Shown here: positions 1-14,100 of the stretch, one piece after another
How the letters are laid out: each line of letters begins with the position of its first letter
How positions within the stretch are numbered: position 1 is the stretch's first letter
NCBI GenBank assembly: GCA_951213105.1
Contig: OX578148.1
Location: forward strand, 144,094,043-144,158,042
Direction of reading: 5' to 3'
Length of the DNA stretch: 64,000 nt
Origin: Amaurobius ferox
Lineage: Eukaryota > Arthropoda > Arachnida > Araneae > Amaurobiidae
Made by a program: the position numbers and the translations under genes
The notes under the pieces: generated by a model
The model's database searches: none
What the model was told of the DNA's origin: nothing
What the model saw: only the letters and a program-made list of their open reading frames with translations

Positions 1-6
1 GAAACC

Positions 7-767
7 ATGGCTGTGACGCAGGATAGACTCACTAAAGCTCAGAGGCGCATGCCTAGGCAGCAGGATCAGAGGCTTGCAAAAGCTGGAGCTGTCAAAGAGA
101 AGGTTGGAGGCACCAAACGACTTAGGTCGGAAGGAGCCACACCTTCTCCAAGAGATCTGGTCGTTAAGAAAAGATCAAGGACAGACATCCAACCTGGAAC
201 ATATGCTCAGGCGGTCCAGGTTATCAAGATGGCAATTGTCAAGAGTTCCTTCCCTTCTAGTAAGCTGAGCAAGGAAGAAGTTGACATCATCCAGATGGTG
301 ACTCTCGATAAGTTAGATGAGACCCCCACTGGTGAGCAACTTCCGAAGATTCATGGCTGCAGTTTAAACGCTGGAGCCTTGGTTCTTCAGTGCAATGATG
401 CAAATACTGTGGAATGGGTCAAGAAAACCTTCCATAATAACAGTCAGATTTTGGGGGAGGCACTTAAAGTCTTGAGTGCCAATGACCTTCCCAAACCTGT
501 CAAGGTGACCTTTAAGACCAGAGATGTTTACACCAAGGAGCCGAGCGTTTTGCTGAAACGGCTGAATCGTTTCAACCCGGAGTTGAAGTCTGAGGAGTGG
601 CGTGTTCTGCAAAATTTTGTGAACCCCTCTCCGTAAGATGGATCTTCGAGGTGGATTCGGAGGCTGCGGATGCGATTCGCAGAGCTGACCTTGGTGCTTT
701 CACCGCTTTGGACCGCGGAGTCTTTAAGATTCTTCGGGACCCAAACGAGAAGCCCAAAGGGAAGTGA
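7..767 (+). pseudogene. Retrotransposon ORF1 (gag-like nucleic-acid binding protein), frameshifted
   Basis: The frame opens at ATG 7 and runs to a TAA at 634-636. The N-terminal 60 residues are very basic (many Lys/Arg), as expected of an RNA-binding ORF1 protein. The following domain (about residues 65-205) is a compact alpha/beta-looking segment, possibly of the type Pfam calls DUF4780; that is from memory and unverified. After about position 620 a coherent continuation (WIFEVDSEAADAIRRADL...) is read in another frame from 636 to TGA 765-767, so a small indel near 610-635 has broken the gene. The true stop is probably 765-767, one base before an ATG at 769 in the ORF2 frame. ORF1 proteins of this class coat the element RNA and act as chaperones. 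Confidence 0.75.
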
Positions 768-768
768 G

Positions 769-3700
769 ATGGAGGAACAGCCAGAAGATCAGGCGACCTC
801 CTCTCAGGTAAGTATCAGTAGTCTTGAGACTATGATACCTAAACTTAATGATCTAGAAATTGCTTCTGGTTCTGATGGTACACTACATGCTAACCCTCTG
901 ATTTCTGATGATGAGCTGGAAAAACGCATGCAGGATGTTGACAATGAAAATGTGCTTGATGCTGATCATTGTCATGTTACTAGGAGGGCCTCTCTCTCGT
1001 AGGTTTTCTCTGCCCTCTTTTTGTCCCTGTTTATGGGCTGTTTTAACGTCGTGCAAATAAATTTGCATCACAGTCGTTCTGCCTCCGATATTCTTAGCAA
1101 AAGGCTGCTAGATGGTAGAGCTGATATTGCTCTCATCCAGGAACCCTGGACCTGCAATGGAAAAATTTTGGGTCTGGGGATCAAGGGATTTAATGTCTTT
1201 TATGATACATCCTGTAGCAGACCTAGAGCCTGTATTGCTGTTAGCAACAAGCTCAATGCTACTCATCTTGTTAAATTCCTCGATGGGGGCAATGTTGCCA
1301 TCAGTGTGAATCTTAAAACTAATGAGCATAAGACAGAATACATCTTTGCTTCGGCCTATCTTCCTTATGAAGATAAGGAAACCCTTTCTAATGTCATTAT
1401 CAATCTTATTGAGTATTGTAATGGCAAAAAAATGATTATTGGTTGCGATGCGTATGCCCATAACACTGTTTGGGGCAGTAGTGATTGCAACCGTAGGGGG
1501 GATGATCTTTTAGAACAGATCCTTCTCTTCAGTCTCTATACAATGAATAAGGGTAATTCTCCTACCTTCGTGACTGCAAAGCGTCGCGAAGTATTGGACA
1601 TTAGCTTAAGCAATAGTAATGCTTATGACCAAGTGGTTAATTGGAAGGTCTTAAATGATATCTCTCTCTCTGACCATCAATTAATCTCTTTTTCTGTTAA
1701 AGGTCCTGTGAAACCTGAAACTGACAAGGGTAGGAACCCTAAAAGAACTAATTGGGGTTCCTACAAAGAAGATCTCAGGACCAGGTTGGCTAGCCACCAT
1801 GGTGAGTATTCCTCTATTGAAAACTTGGATTTGGCTGTTGACTCCGTGCAACAGGCCATTATCCAAACCTTTCATAGTAACTGCAGAACCACAAATGCTG
1901 ACTCCCCAAGGATTGTTCCTTGGTGGTCAAATGAGCTCAGCGGGTGGCGTGGGAAATGCAGGAAGCTCTTTAACAGAGCCAAAAAGAATGGTGAATGGCA
2001 GGTTTATAAATATGCTCTTACCTCTTATAATAAGGCAGTCAGGGACTCCAAGAGAAATTCTTGGAGAACGTACTGCGAAGGTATTAAAGATGCCCCTGCC
2101 ACGGCAAAACTTGTTAAGCTGATGGCAAATGACAGAAACTGTAAATTGAACACTGTCAAGAAGTCAAATGGTGACTTTACTGTTACTGGTGAAGAGACCC
2201 TGACTGAGTTGTTCAGGGTCCACTTTCCAGTTTCTTATCCCTATGATCATTGTGACAATGTTAATGCCTGCTCCACGTCTTCTTCTGGTGACAAAAGTTG
2301 GAGTATTGCCAGGAGCATGGTTACTCTTGACAGGGTTAAATGGGCAATTAATTCCCATAAATCCTATAAAACTCCGGGGATTGATGGCATCATTCCAATT
2401 CTTCTCCAGGAGGGAATTGAGATGCTAGCCCCCATTCTCTGCAGTATCTACAGAGCCTGTATTGCCTCAGGACATGTACCAAATGCATGGAGGCATACTA
2501 AAGTAATCTTCATTCCAAAGATTGGAAAGGATAATTATTACGAGGCCAAATCCTTTAGGCCTATTAGCCTCACGTCTTTTCTTTTAAAGACCATTGAGAA
2601 GCTTATTGATAGGTACTTAAGAGAAGTGATCCTGGCTTCTAAGCCTTTGTCAAGTTCTCAACATGCCTATCAACCGGGCAAATCTATGGACACTGCCCTT
2701 TACAGTCTCTCCTTTATTTTGGAGAGAAACTTCAATGTCGGGGAAGTTGCTCTTGCCACCTTTCTCGACATTGAAGGTGCTTTTGATAAGGTACCCATCG
2801 ATACCATCCTTGATGCTCTTGATAAAAAAGGTGTTGATATCACGATCTCTTATTGGATCAAGAACCTGTTATCTAATAGGTATATATGTGCATCTTTACT
2901 TGGTGATAGTATGACTGTGCATGCACTTGCGGGCTGTCCACAAGGAGGTGTGCTTTCACCAATTCTTTGGTGTATAGTTGTGGACTATCTTTTAGAGAGT
3001 ATCAATGTTTCTGGCGTTTCCTGCGTTGGTTATGCAGATGATGTTGTCATCATTACCAGGGGCAAATTTGGCAACACTGTCTCCGACATGAAGTCTACTG
3101 CTCTTAGGAGGGTTGAGACATGGTGCAAAAATGCAGATCTTACTGTCAATCCGCTGCTTTGGTTGCGTTTACTAGGAAACGCATACTTAATCTTGGGGTC
3201 ATTCGCTTTTTGGGGCAGAAGCTTACTTGCTCCAAGGAGGTCAAAATCTTGGGAATTTACTTTGACAAGGGACTCAATTGGAAGAGACACTTGGATTATT
3301 GCACGACTAAAGCCAGAAGAATCTTCTGGTCTTGTAGGAATGCCATTGGGAAAACCTGGGGCTTAAATCCTAAGGCTATCCATTGGATTTACTCCATGGT
3401 AATTTGTCCTATCATTTCCTATGGATCCATTGTTTGGTGGTCCAGAATTGGATGTGAAACAGCTAAACTACAACTAGTTAAGCTTCAAAGGATGGTGTGC
3501 ATTGCAATCTCTGGATGCATGAAAACTACTCCTACTGCAACTCTTGAACTTTTACTCGGTTTCCATCCGCTCTACATGCGTATTGAAGCAGAAGCACTTA
3601 TCTACATGAACAGACTTAAATATCTGAATTATTGGAAAGATTACTCAAGGTATCTATCTTGGGGAGAACTTAACAGTAATGTTGCTAGTCATCCTTATTT

Positions 3701-4416
3701 CTGTATGTCACCTGATGGCATTCATGTCAAATACACGTTTGATAAGCATTATGAAATTCTGATCCCCTCGCGGGACGACTGGAAGAGGACTCCCACCTAC
3801 AATAAACGGAACTGTTTTGTATGGTACACGGATGGCTCGAAGATTGGCACAAGTACTGGTGCTTGCTGCCCTGACGATGGTACTGAGCTGTCTTATCCGC
3901 TTGGCAATTTTGCTACTGTCTTTCAGGCCGAAGTTTTTGCCATCCTTATGTGTTGTAGAATCTGCTATGACAGGAAGTATAAGAATAGTCAGATTTTCAT
4001 CTGTTCTGATAGTCAGGCTGCTCTTATGGCTCTTGGGAAGTTCACTATGACGTCTTTCCTTGTTTGGGAATGCTATAATGCACTCTGTGAAATTGCTAGC
4101 AATAACAATGTCATTCTTTACTGGGTGCCTGGTCATTCGGGCATTCCTGACAATGAGTTGGCAGATGAACTTGCTAGGAAAGGCTCAAATACCCCTTTTG
4201 TGGGCCCTGAGCCGGCCATGGGAATCCCTAATGACCTTGTTAGAAGAATTGTCTATGACATCTTCAGGAAGCTTCAATGTAAGAACTGGCGTAATACTAA
4301 GGGACAAAGGCAAGCGAAAATTCTAAACTGCAATTGCCCTAGTACACGTCAAAAAGAACTTTTCAAGCTCAGCAGAACTGGCATCAGGAGGGCTGTTGGG
4401 CTCCTTACTGGGCACT
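769..4416 (+). pseudogene. Retrotransposon ORF2: endonuclease, reverse transcriptase, RNase H (5' part)
   Basis: The replication protein that nicks target DNA and reverse-transcribes the element RNA. From ATG 769 the frame is blocked by TAG 1000-1002 and continues in the same frame; the upstream segment may be the true N-terminus. The apurinic endonuclease follows, with NVVQINLHHSRS (about 1045), IQEPW (about 1135), GCDAYAHN (about 1441) and SDHQL (about 1669). The reverse transcriptase shows FLDIEGAFDKV (about 2760), PQGGVLSP (about 2938) and catalytic YADD (about 3031). A 7-base deletion near 3151-3155 relative to copy 3 (CCACAGAAGACT there) shifts the frame; the thumb and RNase H then read from about 3153. 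RNase H has YTDGS, QAEVFA, SDSQAA and GHSGIPDNELAD. At 4416 the 15.4-kb insertion cuts the gene, adding a spurious tail that stops at 4454. Confidence 0.92.
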
Positions 4417-4430
4417 CAGGGTGGCCACTC

Positions 4431-4929
4431 TTTGGACATACTGAAATTCCCTGACTTTTCCAGGTTTTCCAGGTCAATTGAAAAGAAATTCCAGACCAGT
4501 AATTTTAACATAAAACGTGCGCACGCACGTCCCTATTTAGTTACAAATTTGATTAAAGAATCTTAACAATTTAACTCAACTATCCCAAAAAGTTATATTA
4601 AATCAGGAGAAAAAAATACACATATTTTTTTTTGTTTTTACAAATAAATTTTGACATTTTTAATAAAAAACTCATGTAAATGCAGTAAAATTGTACTACT
4701 GAAATATTTAAAAGAATTTAATGGTTTTCATTGAAGACAATAAAAAGAAATAGTCTAAACTGATGTCTATAAATATGGGCATTGCAAATTGCTCACAATG
4801 ACAGAGATCATTAAAGATATGCAATAACTACACTACAACAAGCTACAGCCATTGAATAAATGTCAATTCAGCAATGTCGAAAGAATGTCATTAAAATAGA
4901 AAAAAATATAGTAAAATGTATATAATATA
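4431..4929. other. Subterminal non-coding segment of the 15.4-kb element
   Basis: AT-rich, without a plausible gene. It holds the left subterminal repeats (TTCCCTGACTTTTCC, CCAGGTTTTCC) near 4445-4475 and then unique-looking sequence up to the nested terminus at 4930. Confidence 0.5.
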
Positions 4930-5102
4930 CAGAGATGCCAACCTCTGCAAGGGGTCATCGGTAGAAAAATCAAGAGTTTTCAGTATAACCGCATTGACCA
5001 TCAGTAAGATTTTACGTATATTGACCAATATATATTTTAAAACCTTAGAACAAGTTCAAAATGTAGTTTTGCTAACTTCACTGAGTTAATTACAACTGAA
5101 TA

Positions 5103-8100
5103 GCACTATGTGAAAATAATTAGGAAATTAACCTTTATAATTAACCAAAATATGAAAATAAGCTAGTTTAGTCATGCTAATGTACAAAAATAGGGAGATG
5201 GAGATCGATGGAAAAGGATAATTTCGTACTCTCGGCAACGTCCGAGGAAGGGGGGAGGGACTGAATTTCACGATCATACTATTTATATGAAAATAATTAA
5301 AATATTAGACTTTATAATCAACCAAAATATGAAAATATGTTAGTTTAGTCAAATTAATGTACAACAATAGGGAGATGGAGATCGATGGAAAAGGATAATT
5401 TCGTACTCTCGGCAACGTCCGAGGAAGGGGGGAGGGACTGAATTTCACGATCATACTATTTATATGAAAATAATTAAAATATTAGACTTTATAATCAACC
5501 AAAATATGAAAATATGTTAGTTTAGTCAAATTAATGTACAACAATAGGGAGATGGAGATCGATGGAAAAGGATAATTTCGTACTCTCGGCAACGTCCGAG
5601 GAAGGGGGGAGGGACTGAATTTCACGATCATACTATTTATATGAAAATAATTAAAATATTAGACTTTATAATCAACCAAAATATGAAAATATGTTAGTTT
5701 AGTCAAATTAATGTACAACAATAGGGAGATGGAGATCGATGGAAAAGGATAATTTCGTACTCTCGGCAACGTCCGAGGAAGGGGGGAGGGACTGAATTTC
5801 ACGATCATACTATTTATATGAAAATAATTAAAATATTAGACTTTATAATCAACCAAAATATGAAAATATGTTAGTTTAGTCAAATTAATGTACAAAAATA
5901 GGGAGATGGAGATCGATGGAAAAGGATAATTTCGTACTCTCGGCAACGTCCGAGGAAGGGGGGAGGGACTGAATTTCACGATCATACTATTTATATGAAA
6001 ATAATTAAAATATTAGACTTTATAATCAACCAAAATATGAAAATATGTTAGTTTAGTCAAATTAATGTACAAAAATAGGGAGATGGAGATCGATGGAAAA
6101 GGATAATTTCGTACTCTCGGCAACGTCCGAGGAAGGGGGGAGGGACTGAATTTCACGATCATACTATTTATATGAAAATAATTAAAATATTAGACTTTAT
6201 AATCAACCAAAATATGAAAATATGTTAGTTTAGTCAAATTAATGTACAAAAATAGGGAGATGGAGATCGATGGAAAAGGATAATTTCGTACTCTCGGCAA
6301 CGTCCGAGGAAGGGGGGAGGGACTGAATTTCACGATCATACTATTTATATGAAAATAATTAAAATATTAGACTTTATAATCAACCAAAATATGAAAATAT
6401 GTTAGTTTAGTCAAATTAATGTACAAAAATAGGGAGATGGAGATCGATGGAAAAGGATAATTTCGTACTCTCGGCAACGTCCGAGGAAGGGGGGAGGGAC
6501 TGAATTTCACGATCATACTATTTATATGAAAATAATTAAAATATTAGACTTTATAATCAACCAAAATATGAAAATATGTTAGTTTAGTCAAATTAATGTA
6601 CAAAAATAGGGAGATGGAGATCGATGGAAAAGGATAATTTCGTACTCTCGGCAACGTCCGAGGAAGGGGGGAGGGACTGAATTTCACGATCATACTATTT
6701 ATATGAAAATAATTAAAATATTAGACTTTATAATCAACCAAAATATGAAAATATGTTAGTTTAGTCAAATTAATGTACAACAATAGGGAGATGGAGATCG
6801 ATGGAAAAGGATAATTTCGTACTCTCGGCAACGTCCGAGGAAGGGGGGAGGGACTGAATTTCACGATCATACTATTTATATGAAAATAATTAAAATATTA
6901 GACTTTATAATCAACCAAAATATGAAAATATGTTAGTTTAGTCAAATTAATGTACAACAATAGGGAGATGGAGATCGATGGAAAAGGATAATTTCGTACT
7001 CTCGGCAACGTCCGAGGAAGGGGGGAGGGACTGAATTTCACGATCATACTATTTATATGAAAATAATTAAAATATTAGACTTTATAATCAACCAAAATAT
7101 GAAAATATGTTAGTTTAGTCAAATTAATGTACAACAATAGGGAGATGGAGATCGATGGAAAAGGATAATTTCGTACTCTCGGCAACGTCCGAGGAAGGGG
7201 GGAGGGACTGAATTTCACGATCATACTATTTATATGAAAATAATTAAAATATTAGACTTTATAATCAACCAAAATATGAAAATATGTTAGTTTAGTCAAA
7301 TTAATGTACAACAATAGGGAGATGGAGATCGATGGAAAAGGATAATTTCGTACTCTCGGCAACGTCCGAGGAAGGGGGGAGGGACTGAATTTCACGATCA
7401 TACTATTTATATGAAAATAATTAAAATATTAGACTTTATAATCAACCAAAATATGAAAATATGTTAGTTTAGTCAAATTAATGTACAACAATAGGGAGAT
7501 GGAGATCGATGGAAAAGGATAATTTCGTACTCTCGGCAACGTCCGAGGAAGGGGGGAGGGACTGAATTTCACGATCATACTATTTATATGAAAATAATTA
7601 AAATATTAGACTTTATAATCAACCAAAATATGAAAATATGTTAGTTTAGTCAAATTAATGTACAACAATAGGGAGATGGAGATCGATGGAAAAGGATAAT
7701 TTCGTACTCTCGGCAACGTCCGAGGAAGGGGGGAGGGACTGAATTTCACGATCATACTATTTATATGAAAATAATTAAAATATTAGACTTTATAATCAAC
7801 CAAAATATGAAAATATGTTAGTTTAGTCAAATTAATGTACAAAAATAGGGAGATGGAGATCGATGGAAAAGGATAATTTCGTACTCTCGGCAACGTCCGA
7901 GGAAGGGGGGAGGGACTGAATTTCACGATCATACTATTTATATGAAAATAATTAAAATATTAGACTTTATAATCAACCAAAATATGAAAATATGTTAGTT
8001 TAGTCAAATTAATGTACAAAAATAGGGAGATGGAGATCGATGGAAAAGGATAATTTCGTACTCTCGGCAACGTCCGAGGAAGGGGGGAGGGACTGAATTT

Positions 8101-11100
8101 CACGATCATACTATTTATATGAAAATAATTAAAATATTAGACTTTATAATCAACCAAAATATGAAAATATGTTAGTTTAGTCAAATTAATGTACAAAAAT
8201 AGGGAGATGGAGATCGATGGAAAAGGATAATTTCGTACTCTCGGCAACGTCCGAGGAAGGGGGGAGGGACTGAATTTCACGATCATACTATTTATATGAA
8301 AATAATTAAAATATTAGACTTTATAATCAACCAAAATATGAAAATATGTTAGTTTAGTCAAATTAATGTACAAAAATAGGGAGATGGAGATCGATGGAAA
8401 AGGATAATTTCGTACTCTCGGCAACGTCCGAGGAAGGGAGAGGGACTGAATTTCACGATCATACTATTTATATGAAAATAATTAAAATATTAGACTTTAT
8501 AATCAACCAAAATATGAAAATATGTTAGTTTAGTCAAATTAATGTACAAAAATAGGGAGATGGAGATCGATGGAAAAGGATAATTTCGTACTCTCGGCAA
8601 CGTCCGAGGAAGGGGGGAGGGACTGAATTTCACGATCATACTATTTATATGAAAATAATTAAAATATTAGACTTTATAATCAACCAAAATATGAAAATAT
8701 ATTAGTTTAGTCAAATTAATGTACAAAAATAGGGAGATGGAGATCGATGGAAAAGGATAATTTCGTACTCTCGGCAACGTCCGAGGAAGGGGGGAGGGAC
8801 TGAATTTCACGATCATACTATTTATATGAAAATAATTAAAATATTAGACTTTATAATCAACCAAAATATGAAAATATGTTAGTTTAGTCAAATTAATGTA
8901 CAAAAATAGGGAGATGGAGATCGATGGAAAAGGATAATTTCGTACTCTCGGCAACGTCCGAGGAAGGGGGGAGGGACTGAATTTCACGATCATACTATTT
9001 ATATGAAAATAATTAAAATATTAGACTTTATAATCAACCAAAATATGAAAATATGTTAGTTTAGTCAAATTAATGTACAAAAATAGGGAGATGGAGATCG
9101 ATGGAAAAGGATAATTTCGTACTCTCGGCAACGTCCGAGGAAGGGGGGAGGGACTGAATTTCACGATCATACTATTTATATGAAAATAATTAAAATATTA
9201 GACTTTATAATCAACCAAAATATGAAAATATGTTAGTTTAGTCAAATTAATGTACAAAAATAGGGAGATGGAGATCGATGGAAAAGGATAATTTCGTACT
9301 CTCGGCAATGTCCGAGGAAGGGGGGAGGGACTGAATTTCACGATCATACTATTTATATGAAAATAATTAAAATATTAAGACTTTATAATCAACCAAAATA
9401 TGAAAATATGTTAGTTTAGTCAAATTAATGTACAAAAATAGGGAGATGGAGATCGATGGAAAAGGATAATTTCGTACTCTCGGCAACGTCCGAGGAAGGG
9501 GGGAGGGACTGAATTTCACGATCATACTATTTATATGAAAATAATTAAAATATTAGACTTTATAATCAACCAAAATATGAAAATATGTTAGTTTAGTCAA
9601 ATTAATGTACAAAAATAGGGAGATGGAGATCGATGGAAAAGGATAATTTCGTACTCTCGGCAACGTCCGAGGAAGGGGGGAGGGACTGAATTTCACGATC
9701 ATACTATTTATATGAAAATAATTAAAATATTAGACTTTATAATCAACCAAAATATGAAAATATGTTAGTTTAGTCAAATTAATGTACAAAAATAGGGAGA
9801 TGGAGATCGATGGAAAAGGATAATTTCGTACTCTCGGCAACGTCCGAGGAAGGGGGGAGGGACTGAATTTCACGATCATACTATTTATATGAAAATAATT
9901 AAAATATTAGACTTTATAATCAACCAAAATATGAAAATATGTTAGTTTAGTCAAATTAATGTACAAAAATAGGGAGATGGAGATCGATGGAAAAGGATAA
10001 TTTCGTACTCTCGGCAACGTCCGAGGAAGGGGGGAGGGACTGAATTTCACGATCATACTATTTATATGAAAATAATTAAAATATTAGACTTTATAATCAA
10101 CCAAAATATGAAAATATGTTAGTTTAGTCAAATTAATGTACAAAAATAGGGAGATGGAGATCGATGGAAAAGGATAATTTCGTACTCTCGGCAACGTCCG
10201 AGGAAGGGGGGAGGGACTGAATTTCACGATCATACTATTTATATGAAAATAATTAAAATATTAGACTTTATAATCAACCAAAATATGAAAATATGTTAGT
10301 TTAGTCAAATTAATGTACAAAAATAGGGAGATGGAGATCGATGGAAAAGGATAATTTCGTACTCTCGGCAACGTCCGAGGAAGGGGGGAGGGACTGAATT
10401 TCACGATCATACTATTTATATGAAAATAATTAAAATATTAGACTTTATAATCAACCAAAATATGAAAATATGTTAGTTTAGTCAAATTAATGTACAAAAA
10501 TAGGGAGATGGAGATCGATGGAAAAGGATAATTTCGTACTCTCGGCAACGTCCGAGGAAGGGGGGAGGGACTGAATTTCACGATCATACTATTTATATGA
10601 AAATAATTAAAATATTAGACTTTATAATCAACCAAAATATGAAAATATGTTAGTTTAGTCAAATTAATGTACAAAAATAGGGAGATGGAGATCGATGGAA
10701 AAGGATAATTTCGTACTCTCGGCAACGTCCGAGGAAGGGGGGAGGGACTGAATTTCACGATCATACTATTTATATGAAAATAATTAAAATATTAGACTTT
10801 ATAATCAACCAAAATATGAAAATATGTTAGTTTAGTCAAATTAATGTACAAAAATAGGGAGATGGAGATCGATGGAAAAGGATAATTTCGCACTCTCGGC
10901 AACGTCCGAGGAAGGGGGGAGGGACTGAATTTCACGATCATACTATTTATATGAAAATAATTAAAATATTAGACTTTATAATCAACCAAAATATGAAAAT
11001 ATGTTAGTTTAGTCAAATTAATGTACAAAAATAGGGAGATGGAGATCGATGGAAAAGGATAATTTCGTACTCTCGGCAACGTCCGAGGAAGGGGGGAGGG

Positions 11101-14100
11101 ACTGAATTTCACGATCATACTATTTATATGAAAATAATTAAAATATTAGACTTTATAATCAACCAAAATATGAAAATATGTTAGTTTAGTCAAATTAATG
11201 TACAACAATAGGGAGATGGAGATCGATGGAAAAGGATAATTTCGTACTCTCGGCAACGTCCGAGGAAGGGGGGAGGGACTGAATTTCACGATCATACTAT
11301 TTATATGAAAATAATTAAATATTAGACTTTATAATCAACCAAAATATGAAAATATGTTAGTTTAGTCAAATTAATGTACAACAATAGGGAGATGGAGATC
11401 GATGGAAAAGGATAATTTCGTACTCTCGGCAACGTCCGAGGAAGGGGGGAGGGACTGAATTTCACGATCATACTATTTATATGAAAATAATTAAAATATT
11501 AGACTTTATAATCAACCAAAATATGAAAATATGTTAGTTTAGTCAAATTAATGTACAAAAATAGGGAGATGGAGATCGATGGAAAAGGATAATTTCGTAC
11601 TCTCGGCAACGTCCGAGGAAGGGGGGAGGGACTGAATTTCACGATCATACTATTTATATGAAAATAATTAAAATATTAGACTTTATAATCAACCAAAATA
11701 TGAAAATATGTTAGTTTAGTCAAATTAATGTACAAAAATAGGGAGATGGAGATCGATGGAAAAGGATAATTTCGTACTCTCGGCAACGTCCGAGGAAGGG
11801 GGGAGGGACTGAATTTCACGATCATACTATTTATATGAAAATAATTAAAATATTAGACTTTATAATCAACCAAAATATGAAAATATGTTAGTTTAGTCAA
11901 ATTAATGTACAAAAATAGGGAGATGGAGATCGATGGAAAAGGATAATTTCGTACTCTCGGCAACGTCCGAGGAAGGGGGGAGGGACTGAATTTCACGATC
12001 ATACTATTTATATGAAAATAATTAAAATATTAGACTTTATAATCAACCAAAATATGAAAATATGTTAGTTTAGTCAAATTAATGTACAAAAATAGGGAGA
12101 TGGAGATCGATGGAAAAGGATAATTTCGTACTCTCGGCAACGTCCGAGGAAGGGGGAGGGACTGAATTTCACGATCATACTATTTATATGAAAATAATTA
12201 AAATATTAGACTTTATAATCAACCAAAATATGAAAATATGTTAGTTTAGTCAAATTAATGTACAAAAATAGGGAGATGGAGATCGATGGAAAAGGATAAT
12301 TTCGTACTCTCGGCAACGTCCGAGGAAGGGGGGAGGGACTGAATTTCACGATCATACTATTTATATGAAAATAATTAAAATATTAGACTTTATAATCAAC
12401 CAAAATATGAAAATATATTAGTTTAGTCAAATTAATGTACAAAAATAGGGAGATGGAGATCGATGGAAAAGGATAATTTCGTACTCTCGGCAACGTCCGA
12501 GGAAGGGGGGAGGGACTGAATTTCACGATCATACTATTTATATGAAAATAATTAAAATATTAGACTTTATAATCAACCAAAATATGAAAATATGTTAGTT
12601 TAGTCAAATTAATGTACAAAAATAGGGAGATGGAGATCGATGGAAAAGGATAATTTCGTACTCTCGGCAACGTCCGAGGAAGGGGGGAGGGACTGAATTT
12701 CACGATCATACTATTTATATGAAAATAATTAAAATATTAGACTTTATAATCAACCAAAATATGAAAATATGTTAGTTTAGTCAAATTAATGTACAAAAAT
12801 AGGGAGATGGAGATCGATGGAAAAGGATAATTTCGTACTCTCGGCAACGTCCGAGGAAGGGGGGAGGGACTGAATTTCACGATCATACTATTTATATGAA
12901 AATAATTAAAATATTAGACTTTATAATCAACCAAAATATGAAAATATGTTAGTTTAGTCAAATTAATGTACAAAAATAGGGAGATGGAGATCGATGGAAA
13001 AGGATAATTTCGTACTCTCGGCAACGTCCGAGGAAGGGGGGAGGGACTGAATTTCACGATCATACTATTTATATGAAAATAATTAAAATATTAAGACTTT
13101 ATAATCAACCAAAATATGAAAATATGTTAGTTTAGTCAAATTAATGTACAAAAATAGGGAGATGGAGATCGATGGAAAAGGATAATTTCGTACTCTCGGC
13201 AACGTCCGAGGAAGGGGGGAGGGACTGAATTTCACGATCATACTATTTATATGAAAATAATTAAAATATTAGACTTTATAATCAACCAAAATATGAAAAT
13301 ATGTTAGTTTAGTCAAATTAATGTACAAAAATAGGGAGATGGAGATCGATGGAAAAGGATAATTTCGTACTCTCGGCAACGTCCGAGGAAGGGGGGAGGG
13401 ACTGAATTTCACGATCATACTATTTATATGAAAATAATTAAAATATTAGACTTTATAATCAACCAAAATATGAAAATATGTTAGTTTAGTCAAATTAATG
13501 TACAAAAATAGGGAGATGGAGATCGATGGAAAAGGATAATTTCGTACTCTCGGCAACGTCCGAGGAAGGGGGGAGGGACTGAATTTCACGATCATACTAT
13601 TTATATGAAAATAATTAAAATATTAGACTTTATAATCAACCAAAATATGAAAATATGTTAGTTTAGTCAAATTAATGTACAAAAATAGGGAGATGGAGAT
13701 CGATGGAAAAGGATAATTTCGTACTCTCGGCAACGTCCGAGGAAGGGGGGAGGGACTGAATTTCACGATCATACTATTTATATGAAAATAATTAAAATAT
13801 TAGACTTTATAATCAACCAAAATATGAAAATATGTTAGTTTAGTCAAATTAATGTACAAAAATAGGGAGATGGAGATCGATGGAAAAGGATAATTTCGTA
13901 CTCTCGGCAACGTCCGAGGAAGGGGGGAGGGACTGAATTTCACGATCATACTATTTATATGAAAATAATTAAAATATTAGACTTTATAATCAACCAAAAT
14001 ATGAAAATATGTTAGTTTAGTCAAATTAATGTACAAAAATAGGGAGATGGAGATCGATGGAAAAGGATAATTTCGTACTCTCGGCAACGTCCGAGGAAGG

